A DNA stretch of 40,232 nucleotides from Bacillota bacterium. GTDB taxonomy: Bacteria > Bacillota > Clostridia > Lachnospirales > WQUN01. Where the stretch lies: the NCBI GenBank assembly GCA_009778185.1, contig WRKG01000295.1, positions 1 through 40,232 of the forward strand. Reading direction: 5' to 3'. This document shows, piece after piece, positions 29,168 through 39,305 of the stretch (positions within the stretch are counted from its first letter, which is position 1; every line of letters starts with the position of its first letter). The notes under the pieces were generated by a model. That model was not told where the DNA came from and did not search any database. It saw only the letters and a program-made list of their open reading frames with translations. Both the position numbers and the translations under genes were made by a program.

Positions 29168-30625
29168 ATGCAACCTTTGTTATCAATAGTAATAAGTGTA
29201 TATAACGCCGAAATCACTATCAAAAAAGCAATAACTAGTATATTAACCCAAAAATTTGACGATTGGGAAATTATTTTAGTGAACGATGGCTCAACGGATT
29301 CTTGTCCACAAATTATTGACGATTATGCAAAATCGGACACGCGCATAAAGGCTTTTCACAAACAAAATGAAGGTCCATATTCGGGGTTTAACTTGGGAAT
29401 TGAAAAAGCAATAGGCAAATATATTACTTTCATGGGTGCTGATGATACTTACGAACTCGACGCTTTGCAAATAATAGCCAATCAAGCCACCGAATATGAT
29501 TATGATATAATATGTATTTTGCTTAATATTCTTCAATCTGAAGATGATGAGCAAAATATTACAAAAATTTTAGAAAGGCAGGTTTTACCACAAAAATGGG
29601 AAAATGGTATCAAAATAACAAATAAAAAGGATTTTCAATCTTTTTGGTTAATATTTTTGTATGATAACATTATTTCTAACAATATGAATGTATACAAAGC
29701 GAGTATAATAAAAAAATATAAATATAGGGCAATTAAATATGGCGAGGATACTTTATTTAATATAGATTTGGCTGACGATATTTGCTCTGTATCATGCCAT
29801 CCAAAGCCAATATACAATTATTTTTATTATGTCAACAACGAGAGGCTTAATATAAGTATGAATAAATATCATGCTAATTCGCACACAATATTGAATGAAT
29901 GTTATATAAAATGCAAGGAATTGCTAATAAAATGGCATCTTAATAATGATACCAATATTACAACGATTTCAGAAAGACGAATAGTTCACAATTTACCAGA
30001 GTTAGTACATCGATTATATGCACCAAATAATCCAAACACTCCAGAACAAAATATTGACATTGTTACAGGCTACTATGATGATATAGTTTTTGAAACCGCA
30101 AATCATCTGAATTGGTTAGATAAAGTTGACAATCTACTTTTTAGTACGATAGGCGTTATTATAAAGGAAAATCAACTTAAAAATAATTTTGGCAATCCTG
30201 TTGTGCGAATGATTGTCGCAATAAACAACAAAACAATTTCAGTTGACGAAATTAAATTAGAAATAGCCAACGGTTTGCTAGATTGTTGTAATCCCTACAG
30301 AATTGGCTTTGAAGCCTACAAAACTTTATCCACTAAACATACCCAGATTGCTGATTCTGAATTACTCGCTTACCTAGAAACCGAACAAACGGCAAGAAAA
30401 TTACTTTTTACTGGCAACCTGGAACAATCCCTCGATACAGTAATCCAATTATTTAACAGCAAAATTTCCACACCCGAACAATATGTCATTCTCGCACTTT
30501 GTGGCTATCATTTAGGCTTAACCGAAGATGCTAAAAACGCAGTTGAAACTGGCTTGCAAAATTTTCCAAATTATCCGAGATTGGAAGAATTGCAAAATAT
30601 TATAAATACCGAAAGGAGAGAATAA
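29168..30625 (+). CDS. GT2 glycosyltransferase, array copy 3 (class B)
   Basis: MQPLLSIVISVYNAEITIKKAITSILTQKFDDWEIILVNDGSTDSC...MGADDTYE. Confidence 0.93.
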   Translation: MQPLLSIVISVYNAEITIKKAITSILTQKFDDWEIILVNDGSTDSCPQIIDDYAKSDTRIKAFHKQNEGPYSGFNLGIEKAIGKYITFMGADDTYELDALQIIANQATEYDYDIICILLNILQSEDDEQNITKILERQVLPQKWENGIKITNKKDFQSFWLIFLYDNIISNNMNVYKASIIKKYKYRAIKYGEDTLFNIDLADDICSVSCHPKPIYNYFYYVNNERLNISMNKYHANSHTILNECYIKCKELLIKWHLNNDTNITTISERRIVHNLPELVHRLYAPNNPNTPEQNIDIVTGYYDDIVFETANHLNWLDKVDNLLFSTIGVIIKENQLKNNFGNPVVRMIVAINNKTISVDEIKLEIANGLLDCCNPYRIGFEAYKTLSTKHTQIADSELLAYLETEQTARKLLFTGNLEQSLDTVIQLFNSKISTPEQYVILALCGYHLGLTEDAKNAVETGLQNFPNYPRLEELQNIINTERRE

Positions 30626-30627
30626 AA

Positions 30628-32070
30628 ATGCAACCTTTGTTATCGATAGTAATCCCAATATATAACAACGAACGTACATTAAAAAAAATGGTGGATAGTA
30701 TTTTAATACAACAATTTGATAATTGGGAATTATTATTGGTCAACGATGGTTCAACTGATTCTTGTGCACAAATTATTGACGATTATGTAAAACTAGATGG
30801 ACGAATAAAAGCCTTTCACAAAGAAAATGGCGGAACGTACACAGGTTATAATCTCGGATTAAAACGGGCTTGCGGTAAATATATTATTTTTGCAAGTGCC
30901 GATGACATTTTTGATATAACAGCATTTGAAACAGTGGCTAATCAGGCTTACGAATACGACTACGATATTATTTTTATGCAACACGCAATATATCATGTTA
31001 ATAGCGAAAAAAATACTATCGAACCTAAACTTTTGCCAAGCAACAATGCACTAAAATCTATTGGCAAAAAAAATGTAGAAGAATCATGGTATTATTTTAG
31101 CTTAATAAGAGCAACTCATTCACCCGTAAATGCCTATAAAATGGATATAATAAAAAAATATTGCTTTCGAGAGGATGTATACGCAGCAGACACATTTATG
31201 AATCTAGCTATAGCCGATGAAATACAATCTGTATCTTATAATCCTAAAATATTGTACCATCGTTATATGTACATAAATGTATCCGAAGAAAATAAAAATA
31301 TAAGTTCTGGCAAATATTATCCGTATAAGCATGATATGTGCAACGTTTTATATAATGAAAGTAAAAATTTGTTTTCAAAATGGCAACAGCTAGATGAATC
31401 TTGCTTGTATTTAATTGGCTCAACTAGAGTATTTGAGTTATATAATGAACTTGAAATGATATTTGCTTTTAATAATAAAAATACGCCTATCGAAAATATT
31501 GATATTATTACAGGCTATTATAATGACATTACTTTCGAAGCGGCAAATTTTTCTAACGAACTGAATAACATTGACAATCGTATTTTTAGTACAATAGGCA
31601 TTATTATAAAAGAAAATCAAATTAAAAATAATTTTGGCAATCCCATTGTACGAATGATTACCGCAATAAATAACACCACAATATCAGTTGACGAAATTAA
31701 ATTAGAAATAGCTAATGGTTTACTAGATTATCGCAACCCTTATAGAATCGGCTTTGAAGCCTACAAACTTTTATCCGAAAAGTATACTCAAATATCCGAT
31801 TACGAATTACTCAATTACCTAGAAACAGAACGTACCGCACGAAAATTGCTATTTACTGGCAATTTTGAGCAATCCCTCGATACAGTAATCCAATTATTTA
31901 ACAGCAAAATTTCCACGCCAGAGCAATATGTTATACTTGCCCTTTGCGGCTATCATTTAGACTTAACCGAAGATGCCAAAAATGCAGTTGAAACAGGAAT
32001 TAAACTTTTCCCCAATTATCCAAGATTGGAAGAATTGCAAAATGTTATAAATACCGAAAGGAATGAATAA
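30628..32070 (+). CDS. GT2 glycosyltransferase, array copy 4 (class C)
   Basis: MQPLLSIVIPIYNNERTLKKMVDSILIQQFDNWELLLVNDGSTDSC. Confidence 0.93.
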   Translation: MQPLLSIVIPIYNNERTLKKMVDSILIQQFDNWELLLVNDGSTDSCAQIIDDYVKLDGRIKAFHKENGGTYTGYNLGLKRACGKYIIFASADDIFDITAFETVANQAYEYDYDIIFMQHAIYHVNSEKNTIEPKLLPSNNALKSIGKKNVEESWYYFSLIRATHSPVNAYKMDIIKKYCFREDVYAADTFMNLAIADEIQSVSYNPKILYHRYMYINVSEENKNISSGKYYPYKHDMCNVLYNESKNLFSKWQQLDESCLYLIGSTRVFELYNELEMIFAFNNKNTPIENIDIITGYYNDITFEAANFSNELNNIDNRIFSTIGIIIKENQIKNNFGNPIVRMITAINNTTISVDEIKLEIANGLLDYRNPYRIGFEAYKLLSEKYTQISDYELLNYLETERTARKLLFTGNFEQSLDTVIQLFNSKISTPEQYVILALCGYHLDLTEDAKNAVETGIKLFPNYPRLEELQNVINTERNE

Positions 32071-32071
32071 A

Positions 32072-33514
32072 ATGCAACCTTTATTGTCAATAATAATGCC
32101 CATATATAACAACGAACGTACTCTAAAAAAGGCGGTCGATAGTATTTTGGTGCAAAAATTTGATAACTGGGAATTATTATTAGTTGACGATGGTTCAACT
32201 GATTCTTGTGTACAAATTGTTGAGGATTATGCAAAATCGGATATTCGCATAAAGGCTTTTCATAAGAAAAATGGTGGAATGTACTCGGCTTGTAACTGTG
32301 GGCTAGAGCAAGCTATAGGAAAATATATTACTTTTTGTTGTGCAGACGACACTTATGAACCAATAGCATTTGAAATAATAAAAGTTCAATTAGATGACTA
32401 TGATTACGATATGGTTTTTATAGCTTGTTCTTCAAATGATTGTGATAATGATCAAAATATTATATTCACGTATCCTTATGAAAATAAAATTACAAATTCG
32501 TTCAAAATCACTGATAAAAAGACAGTAGAAATGCGATGGTTTGATTTTTTGGTAGCAGAGTTATTGATGTCTCCAATAAATGTATACAAATCTAGTATAA
32601 TAAAAAAATACCGTTTTAGAGAAGATTATTATATTTCTGATAGATTTATGAATAATGCTATAGCAGATGAGATTCATTCTGTTTCTTATAATCCAATAGA
32701 ACAATATAAACATTACAAATATATAAATATAGTTGACTCAAATGTTAATATAAGTATGAATAAATATTACGATTACGAAATGGATATGCTTATAGACCAA
32801 TATTTAGACTATACAAACCTTTTTGCAAAATGGGGTTTATTAGACAAAGTATTAATTAATTTTGCCAACTTAACTATACAAGGATTAGCTTATGCACTAA
32901 CAAAAATATTTGCTTTTAACAACAAAAATGCAACAACAACAAACATCGATATTGTAACCAATTATTACAACGATATAATATTCGAAACCGCCGCTATATC
33001 TGATAGTTTGTTAGAAGTAGATAACGAAATTTTCAAAACTATACTCACTATAATTCAAACTGGGAAAGTTCCTGCTAATTTTGACAACCCAGTTGTACGA
33101 ATGATTACTGCAATAAATAGCACAACAATGTTGATTGACGAAGTTAAACTAGAAATTGCTAATGGTTTGTTAGATTATCGCAATCCCTACAGAATCGGCT
33201 TTGAAACCTATAAAAATTTATCCGATAAATATCCGCAATTATCAAACCCCGAATTACTCGCTTATTTACAAACCGAACAAACGGCAAGAAAATTACTTTT
33301 TACTGGCAACCTTGAAAAAGCCCTCGATACAGTAATCCAATTATTCAACAGCAAAATTTCCACACCCGAGCAATATGTTATTCTCACCCTTTGTGGCTAT
33401 CATTTAGGCTTAACCGAATATGCCAAAAATGCAGTTGAAACTGGTTTGAAAAATTTTCCCAATTATCCAAGATTGGAAGAATTGCAAAACATTATAAACG
33501 AAAGGAACGATTAA
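32072..33514 (+). CDS. GT2 glycosyltransferase, array copy 5 (class A)
   Basis: Same N-terminus and middle type as copies 1 and 2; start reset from 32063 to MQPLLS. Confidence 0.93.
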   Translation: MQPLLSIIMPIYNNERTLKKAVDSILVQKFDNWELLLVDDGSTDSCVQIVEDYAKSDIRIKAFHKKNGGMYSACNCGLEQAIGKYITFCCADDTYEPIAFEIIKVQLDDYDYDMVFIACSSNDCDNDQNIIFTYPYENKITNSFKITDKKTVEMRWFDFLVAELLMSPINVYKSSIIKKYRFREDYYISDRFMNNAIADEIHSVSYNPIEQYKHYKYINIVDSNVNISMNKYYDYEMDMLIDQYLDYTNLFAKWGLLDKVLINFANLTIQGLAYALTKIFAFNNKNATTTNIDIVTNYYNDIIFETAAISDSLLEVDNEIFKTILTIIQTGKVPANFDNPVVRMITAINSTTMLIDEVKLEIANGLLDYRNPYRIGFETYKNLSDKYPQLSNPELLAYLQTEQTARKLLFTGNLEKALDTVIQLFNSKISTPEQYVILTLCGYHLGLTEYAKNAVETGLKNFPNYPRLEELQNIINERND

Positions 33515-33516
33515 AA

Positions 33517-34968
33517 ATGCAACCTTTAATTTCCGTAATTATGGCTGTGTACAACACCGAAATGACTCTAAAAAAAGCTGTACAAAGTATTTTATCCCAA
33601 AATTTTGACGATTGGGAACTTCTTTTAGTTAATGACGGTTCAACTGATTCTTGTCCGCAAATTATCGACGATTATGTAAAATCGGATAACCGCATAAGGG
33701 TTTTTCATAAGGAAAACGAAGGTGCTTACTCTTGCTTTAATGTTGCTATTGAAAAGGCAACAGGTAAATACATAACTTTTCTTGATTCGGATGATACATT
33801 GGAGTTAGATGCCTTAAAAATAGTGGCTGAACAAGCTGCAGAACATTATTACGATATAATATTTATGTGCGTTAATATATTTGAATGTGATGAAAACCAA
33901 AATATTATAAAGTTAGAGCATAAAGATGTTTTGCCTTCCAGTTTAGAAAAAAACTTGCCAATAACAAGTAAAAATGAAGTGGAAAAGTTATGGATAATTT
34001 TATTTTATGCTAATTTAATTTCTAATGTAAAAAATGTGTACAAGTCAACTCTAATAAAAAAATATAAATTTAGAAAACTTTTATACGGCGAAGATCGCTT
34101 TTTGAATTTGGATTTAGCCGATGATGTTCATTCCGCATCATGCCATCCGAAGCCAATACACAACCATTTTTTATACATTAGCAACGATACCTATAATATA
34201 AGCCGTAAATATCACAGCAATGCCTTTGCTATGTTTAGTGAATATTATACAAAATCTAAGCAATTATTTGCAAAGTGGAATTGCTTAGACGAAAGAAGGT
34301 TGTACATACTTTCCGAAAACATGACAACCGTTAATTTGCCAGAGGTATTAAAACAAATATTTTCTCCAAACAACAAAAATACTCCAGAAGAAAATATTGA
34401 CATTGTGGTAAATTACTATAACGATATTATATTTGAAACGGCCGCTATTTCTGATAATTTAGATAAAGTTGACAATCAAATTTTTAATACAATAGGCAAT
34501 ATAATATTGAATAATGAAATATCTGCCGATTTTGATAATCCAGTTTTTAGACTGTTTACAGCTATTAACAATACAACAATTTCAGTTGACGAAATTAAAC
34601 AGGAAATTATCAATAGCTTATTAGATTATCGAAATCCTTACAGAATCGGTTTCGAAGTCTACAAAACTTTATCCGTACAATTTATCCAAATAGCAAACGC
34701 CGAATTACTTGATTATTTACAAACCGAACAAATCGCCCGAAAATTGCTATTTACTGGCAACTTTGAACAAGCCCTCGATACAGTAATCCAATTATTTAAC
34801 AGCAAAATCTCCACGCCAGAACAATACATTATTCTCGCCCTTTGTGGCTATCATTTAGGCTTAACCGAATATGCCCAAAATGCAGTTGAAACAGGCTTGC
34901 AACTTTTTCCAAATTATCCAAGATTGGAAGAACTGCAAAATATTATAAATACCGAAAGGAATGAGTAA
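33517..34968 (+). CDS. GT2 glycosyltransferase, array copy 6 (class D)
   Basis: MQPLISVIMAVYNTEMTLKKAVQSILSQNFDDWELLLVNDGSTDSC...LDSDDTLE. Confidence 0.93.
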   Translation: MQPLISVIMAVYNTEMTLKKAVQSILSQNFDDWELLLVNDGSTDSCPQIIDDYVKSDNRIRVFHKENEGAYSCFNVAIEKATGKYITFLDSDDTLELDALKIVAEQAAEHYYDIIFMCVNIFECDENQNIIKLEHKDVLPSSLEKNLPITSKNEVEKLWIILFYANLISNVKNVYKSTLIKKYKFRKLLYGEDRFLNLDLADDVHSASCHPKPIHNHFLYISNDTYNISRKYHSNAFAMFSEYYTKSKQLFAKWNCLDERRLYILSENMTTVNLPEVLKQIFSPNNKNTPEENIDIVVNYYNDIIFETAAISDNLDKVDNQIFNTIGNIILNNEISADFDNPVFRLFTAINNTTISVDEIKQEIINSLLDYRNPYRIGFEVYKTLSVQFIQIANAELLDYLQTEQIARKLLFTGNFEQALDTVIQLFNSKISTPEQYIILALCGYHLGLTEYAQNAVETGLQLFPNYPRLEELQNIINTERNE

Positions 34969-34970
34969 AA

Positions 34971-36401
34971 ATGCAACCATTATTATCAATAGTAATTCCA
35001 ATATATAACAACGAACGTACGCTCAAAAAAATGGTGGATAGTATTTTAGTACAAAAATTTGACGATTGGGAACTATTACTAGTTGACGATGGCTCAACTG
35101 ATTCCTGTCCACAAATTGTTGACGATTATACAAAATCAGATAATCGCATAAAGGCTTTTCATAAGGAAAATGGCGGAACTTTTACAGCTTGCAACCTTGG
35201 GTTACAACAGGTTACAGGAAAATACACAATTTTTGGTTCTGCTGATGATTTTTTTACCGCAAACGCCTTTGAGGTAATAGTTGCTCAAACCAATGAATAT
35301 GACTATGACATTATTTTAATGAATGTTTTAGGGGTTAAAGTTGATTCAGAACACAAAATATATAAAACGTTTAATATGTATGGATCAAATTTAACAGAGC
35401 CTATAAAATTACTAAACAAAAAAGATTTTGAGGTAAAATTTTCCACATTCATACACGACGGACTACTTACTATGTATTTTAATTGTTACAAATCTTCTAT
35501 AACAAAAAAATTTCCTTATAATCTTGCATATGAATGCGTTGCAGACATAGATATGAATTTAAACATAGCGGATAGTATAAACAGTGTTTCTTACGACCCT
35601 ACATTTGTATACAACTATACTATATACGATGACTCTAACTATAATTTATCCATTGGAAAATACCGTCAAAACGAGCACAAACAGTTAAATGAAATGTACT
35701 TAAAGCAAAGAAATTTATTAAGTACTTGGAATCTTCTAGATAAATTACCTGAAATTGCTATTGTACCAATAATTCTTTTAAGGGAGCGTACACTGCTTTA
35801 TATATTTAATAACTCAAACGGCACAGCTACTCAAAATATTGATATTGTTACAAGCTATTATGATGACATATTATTGGAATGTGCCATATTTACTGGAAAT
35901 TTACAAAATGTATGTATCGCAATTTTTAATACTATAAACACTATTGCAGGATGTAACGATCTTCCTTATGATTTTGATAATCCTATTGTACGAATAATTA
36001 AAGCACTAAATAATAACAAAATAACATTTGAACAAAAAAATTATGAAATCACTAATGGTCTTTTAGATTATAGGAATCCTTACCGAATAGGTTTTGAAAC
36101 CTACAAAACTACATTTGACAAAGAACATTTAAATATTGAACTAATAAATTATATAGAAATGGAGCGCATGGCACGAGAATTATTATTTACATCAAACTTT
36201 GAAGCATCCCTTGATGCAACAATCCAATTATTCAACAGCAAAATTTCCACACCAGAGCAATACATTATTCTCGCCCTTTGTGGCTATCATTTAGGCTTAA
36301 CCGAAGATGCCAAAAATGCAGTTGAAACAGGCTTGCAACTTTTTCCAAATTATCCAAGATTGGAAGAACTGCAAAATATTATAAACGAAAGGAATGAGTA
36401 A
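34971..36401 (+). CDS. GT2 glycosyltransferase, array copy 7 (class C, most divergent middle/C-terminus)
   Basis: Class C N-terminus; middle and KTTFDKEHLNIELINYIEMERMARELLFTSNFEASLDATIQLFNSKIS diverge. Confidence 0.93.
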   Translation: MQPLLSIVIPIYNNERTLKKMVDSILVQKFDDWELLLVDDGSTDSCPQIVDDYTKSDNRIKAFHKENGGTFTACNLGLQQVTGKYTIFGSADDFFTANAFEVIVAQTNEYDYDIILMNVLGVKVDSEHKIYKTFNMYGSNLTEPIKLLNKKDFEVKFSTFIHDGLLTMYFNCYKSSITKKFPYNLAYECVADIDMNLNIADSINSVSYDPTFVYNYTIYDDSNYNLSIGKYRQNEHKQLNEMYLKQRNLLSTWNLLDKLPEIAIVPIILLRERTLLYIFNNSNGTATQNIDIVTSYYDDILLECAIFTGNLQNVCIAIFNTINTIAGCNDLPYDFDNPIVRIIKALNNNKITFEQKNYEITNGLLDYRNPYRIGFETYKTTFDKEHLNIELINYIEMERMARELLFTSNFEASLDATIQLFNSKISTPEQYIILALCGYHLGLTEDAKNAVETGLQLFPNYPRLEELQNIINERNE

Positions 36402-36403
36402 AA

Positions 36404-37861
36404 ATGCAACCATTGTTATCAATAGTAATAAGTGTATATAATGCCGAAATTACCATAAGAAAAGCGATAGCTAGCATATTAACCCAAAAGTTTGACGATT
36501 GGGAAATTATTTTAGTGAACGATGGCTCAACGGATTCTTGTCCACAAATTATTGACGATTATGCAAAATCGGACACTCGCATAAAGGCCTTTCATAAAAA
36601 AAATGAAGGTCCCTATTCGGGGTTTAACTTGGGAATTGAAAAAGCAATAGGCAAATATATTACTTTCATGGGAGCTGACGATACTTATGAGCAAGATGCT
36701 TTGCAAATAATAGCCAATCAAGCCGCCGAATATAATTATGATATGATATTTATTTTACTTAATATTATTGAATGTGATGATGAACAAAATATTATAAAAA
36801 TTTCAGAAAGACAATCTTTACCGCAAAAGTGGGAAAATGGTATGAAAATAACAAATAAAAAGGATGTTCAATCTTTTTGGATAATATTTTTGTATAATAA
36901 AATTATTGCCAACAACACGAATGTATATAAAGCAAGCATAATAAAAAAATATAAATATAGAGCAATTAGATATGGCGAAGATCACTTTTTGAATATAGAT
37001 TTAGCTGACGAAATTTGCTCTGTATCATGCAATCCAAAACCAATATACAACAATTTTATTTATGTCAACAACAACAGTCTTAATATAAGTATAAACAAAT
37101 ATCATGTTCATGCACACGCAATGTTTAATGAATATTATATAAAATACAAGGAACTGTTAACAAAATGGAATCTTAATAATGACCATACTTATTTTATGAT
37201 GCTTTCGGAAATTCAAGTACATCACTACTTGATAGCAATACTAAGTCAAATATTTGCACCGAATAATTCACACACTCCAAAAGAGAATATTGATATTGTT
37301 ACAGGTTATTACGATGATATAATTTTTGAAACGGCAAACAATTTGAATTATTTGGATAAAATTGACAACCAATTTTTTAACATAATTGGTAATATAACTC
37401 TACAAAATAAAATATCTAGTGATTTTGATAATCCAATTTATAGGATGTTTACAGCCCTAAACAACACAACAATTTCATTTGATAGAATGAAATCGGAAAT
37501 AACACACAGTTTATTAGATTATAGTAATCCATACCGAATCGGCTTCGAAGTCTACAAAACTTTATCCACACAATTTATAAAAATAGCAAACGCCGAATTA
37601 CTTGATTATTTACAAACTGAACAAATCGCCAGAAAATGGCTATTTACTGGCAACTTTGAACAAGCCCTCGATACAACAATCCAATTATTCAACAGCAAAA
37701 TCTCAACACCCGAACAATACGTTATTCTCGCCCGTTGTGGCTATCATTTAGGCTTAACCGAAGATGCCAAAAACGCAGTTGAAACAGGCTTGCAACTTTT
37801 TCCAAATTATCCAAGATTGGAAGAACTGCAAAATATCATAAATACCGAAAGGAATGAATAA
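36404..37861 (+). CDS. GT2 glycosyltransferase, array copy 8 (class B N-terminus and middle, copy-6-like C-terminal part)
   Basis: MQPLLSIVISVYNAEITIRKAIASILTQKFDDWEIILVNDGSTDSC; FDNPIYRMFTALNNTTIS...TQFIKIANAELLDYLQTEQIARK. Confidence 0.93.
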   Translation: MQPLLSIVISVYNAEITIRKAIASILTQKFDDWEIILVNDGSTDSCPQIIDDYAKSDTRIKAFHKKNEGPYSGFNLGIEKAIGKYITFMGADDTYEQDALQIIANQAAEYNYDMIFILLNIIECDDEQNIIKISERQSLPQKWENGMKITNKKDVQSFWIIFLYNKIIANNTNVYKASIIKKYKYRAIRYGEDHFLNIDLADEICSVSCNPKPIYNNFIYVNNNSLNISINKYHVHAHAMFNEYYIKYKELLTKWNLNNDHTYFMMLSEIQVHHYLIAILSQIFAPNNSHTPKENIDIVTGYYDDIIFETANNLNYLDKIDNQFFNIIGNITLQNKISSDFDNPIYRMFTALNNTTISFDRMKSEITHSLLDYSNPYRIGFEVYKTLSTQFIKIANAELLDYLQTEQIARKWLFTGNFEQALDTTIQLFNSKISTPEQYVILARCGYHLGLTEDAKNAVETGLQLFPNYPRLEELQNIINTERNE

Positions 37862-37863
37862 AA

Positions 37864-39303
37864 ATGCAACCATTATTATCGATAGTAATCCCAATATATA
37901 ACAACGAACGTACGCTCAAAAAAATGGTGGATAGTATTTTAATACAAAAATTTGACAACTGGGAACTATTATTAGTCAATGACGGTTCAACCGATTCTTG
38001 TCCACAAATTATTGACGATTATGCGAAATCGGATAATCGCATAAAGGCTTTTCACAAACAAAATGGCGGAACATATTCTGGTTACAATCTCGGATTAAAA
38101 TGTGCTTGTGGCAAATATATTATGTTTGTTGGTGCTGACGATACTTTCGAACCAATAGCATTCGAAACAATATACGAACAAACACAAGAATATGATTATG
38201 ATATTATTTTTATAGATACAAATATAATTGCTTGCGATAATGATTATAATACATTAAATAACATTCGTATAATTCCTTTAATGGAATCTCCACTTAAAAT
38301 CATATCAAAAGTTTTAGTACAAAAACATTGGCTATCATTTACAAAATCAAATTTTGTTCAATATTTGTACAAATTAGATATATTAAAAGACTACCAATAT
38401 AGGGAAGACATACATAATGCAGATATGTTTATGATTGTAGAAACGGCAGATAAAATTCATTCAGTTTCCGTTTCACATAAAAGTTTGTATAATTGGTATT
38501 TATATTATCAACCTCAACAAGAACACACAAATATAAGTCAAAATAAATATTACCCCTATTTGCACGATGTACATAACGAAATATATATACAGTACAAGCA
38601 ATTACATATAAAATGGAAAAATTTAGATAACGACACTTTAACTTTACTTAAAGAAATTAGGCTACAACGCTTTATTGAAGAAATAAATTTGATTTTTGCA
38701 CCAAACAACAAAAATACACCTAGCGAAAACGCAAACGAACTTCTAAATATGATGGATGATACAATTTTTGAAGCAGCCGTTTTTGGAGACTACATGCCTG
38801 AGATTGACAATCGTATTTTTAGCACGATAGGCGTTATTATAAAAGAAAATCAAATTAAAAATAATTTTGGAAATCCTATTGTGAGAATAATTACCGCAAT
38901 AAACAACACAACAATATCAGTTGACGAAATCAAATTAGAAATAACTAATGGTTTACTAGATTATCGCAATCCTTACAGAATCGGTTTCGAAACCTACAAA
39001 ACTTTATCCGAAAACAATACTCAAATAGCTGATTTTGAATTACTCAATTACCTAGAAACCGAACTCACCGCAAGAAAACAACTATTTACTGGCAACCTTG
39101 AACAAGCCCTCGATACAACAATCCAATTATTTAACAGCAAAATCTCAACGCCAGAGCAATACGTTATTCTCGCCCTTTGCGGCTATCATTTAGGCTTAAC
39201 CGAAGATGCCCAAAATGCAGTTGAAACTGGCTTGCAACTTTTTCCCAATTATCCAAGATTGGAAGAACTGCAAAATATTATAAATACTGAAAGGAATGAA
39301 TAA
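37864..39303 (+). CDS. GT2 glycosyltransferase, array copy 9 (class C, closest to copy 4)
   Basis: SILIQKFDNWELLLVNDGSTDSC, GYNLGLKCACGKYI as in copy 4. Confidence 0.93.
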   Translation: MQPLLSIVIPIYNNERTLKKMVDSILIQKFDNWELLLVNDGSTDSCPQIIDDYAKSDNRIKAFHKQNGGTYSGYNLGLKCACGKYIMFVGADDTFEPIAFETIYEQTQEYDYDIIFIDTNIIACDNDYNTLNNIRIIPLMESPLKIISKVLVQKHWLSFTKSNFVQYLYKLDILKDYQYREDIHNADMFMIVETADKIHSVSVSHKSLYNWYLYYQPQQEHTNISQNKYYPYLHDVHNEIYIQYKQLHIKWKNLDNDTLTLLKEIRLQRFIEEINLIFAPNNKNTPSENANELLNMMDDTIFEAAVFGDYMPEIDNRIFSTIGVIIKENQIKNNFGNPIVRIITAINNTTISVDEIKLEITNGLLDYRNPYRIGFETYKTLSENNTQIADFELLNYLETELTARKQLFTGNLEQALDTTIQLFNSKISTPEQYVILALCGYHLGLTEDAQNAVETGLQLFPNYPRLEELQNIINTERNE

Positions 39304-39305
39304 AA

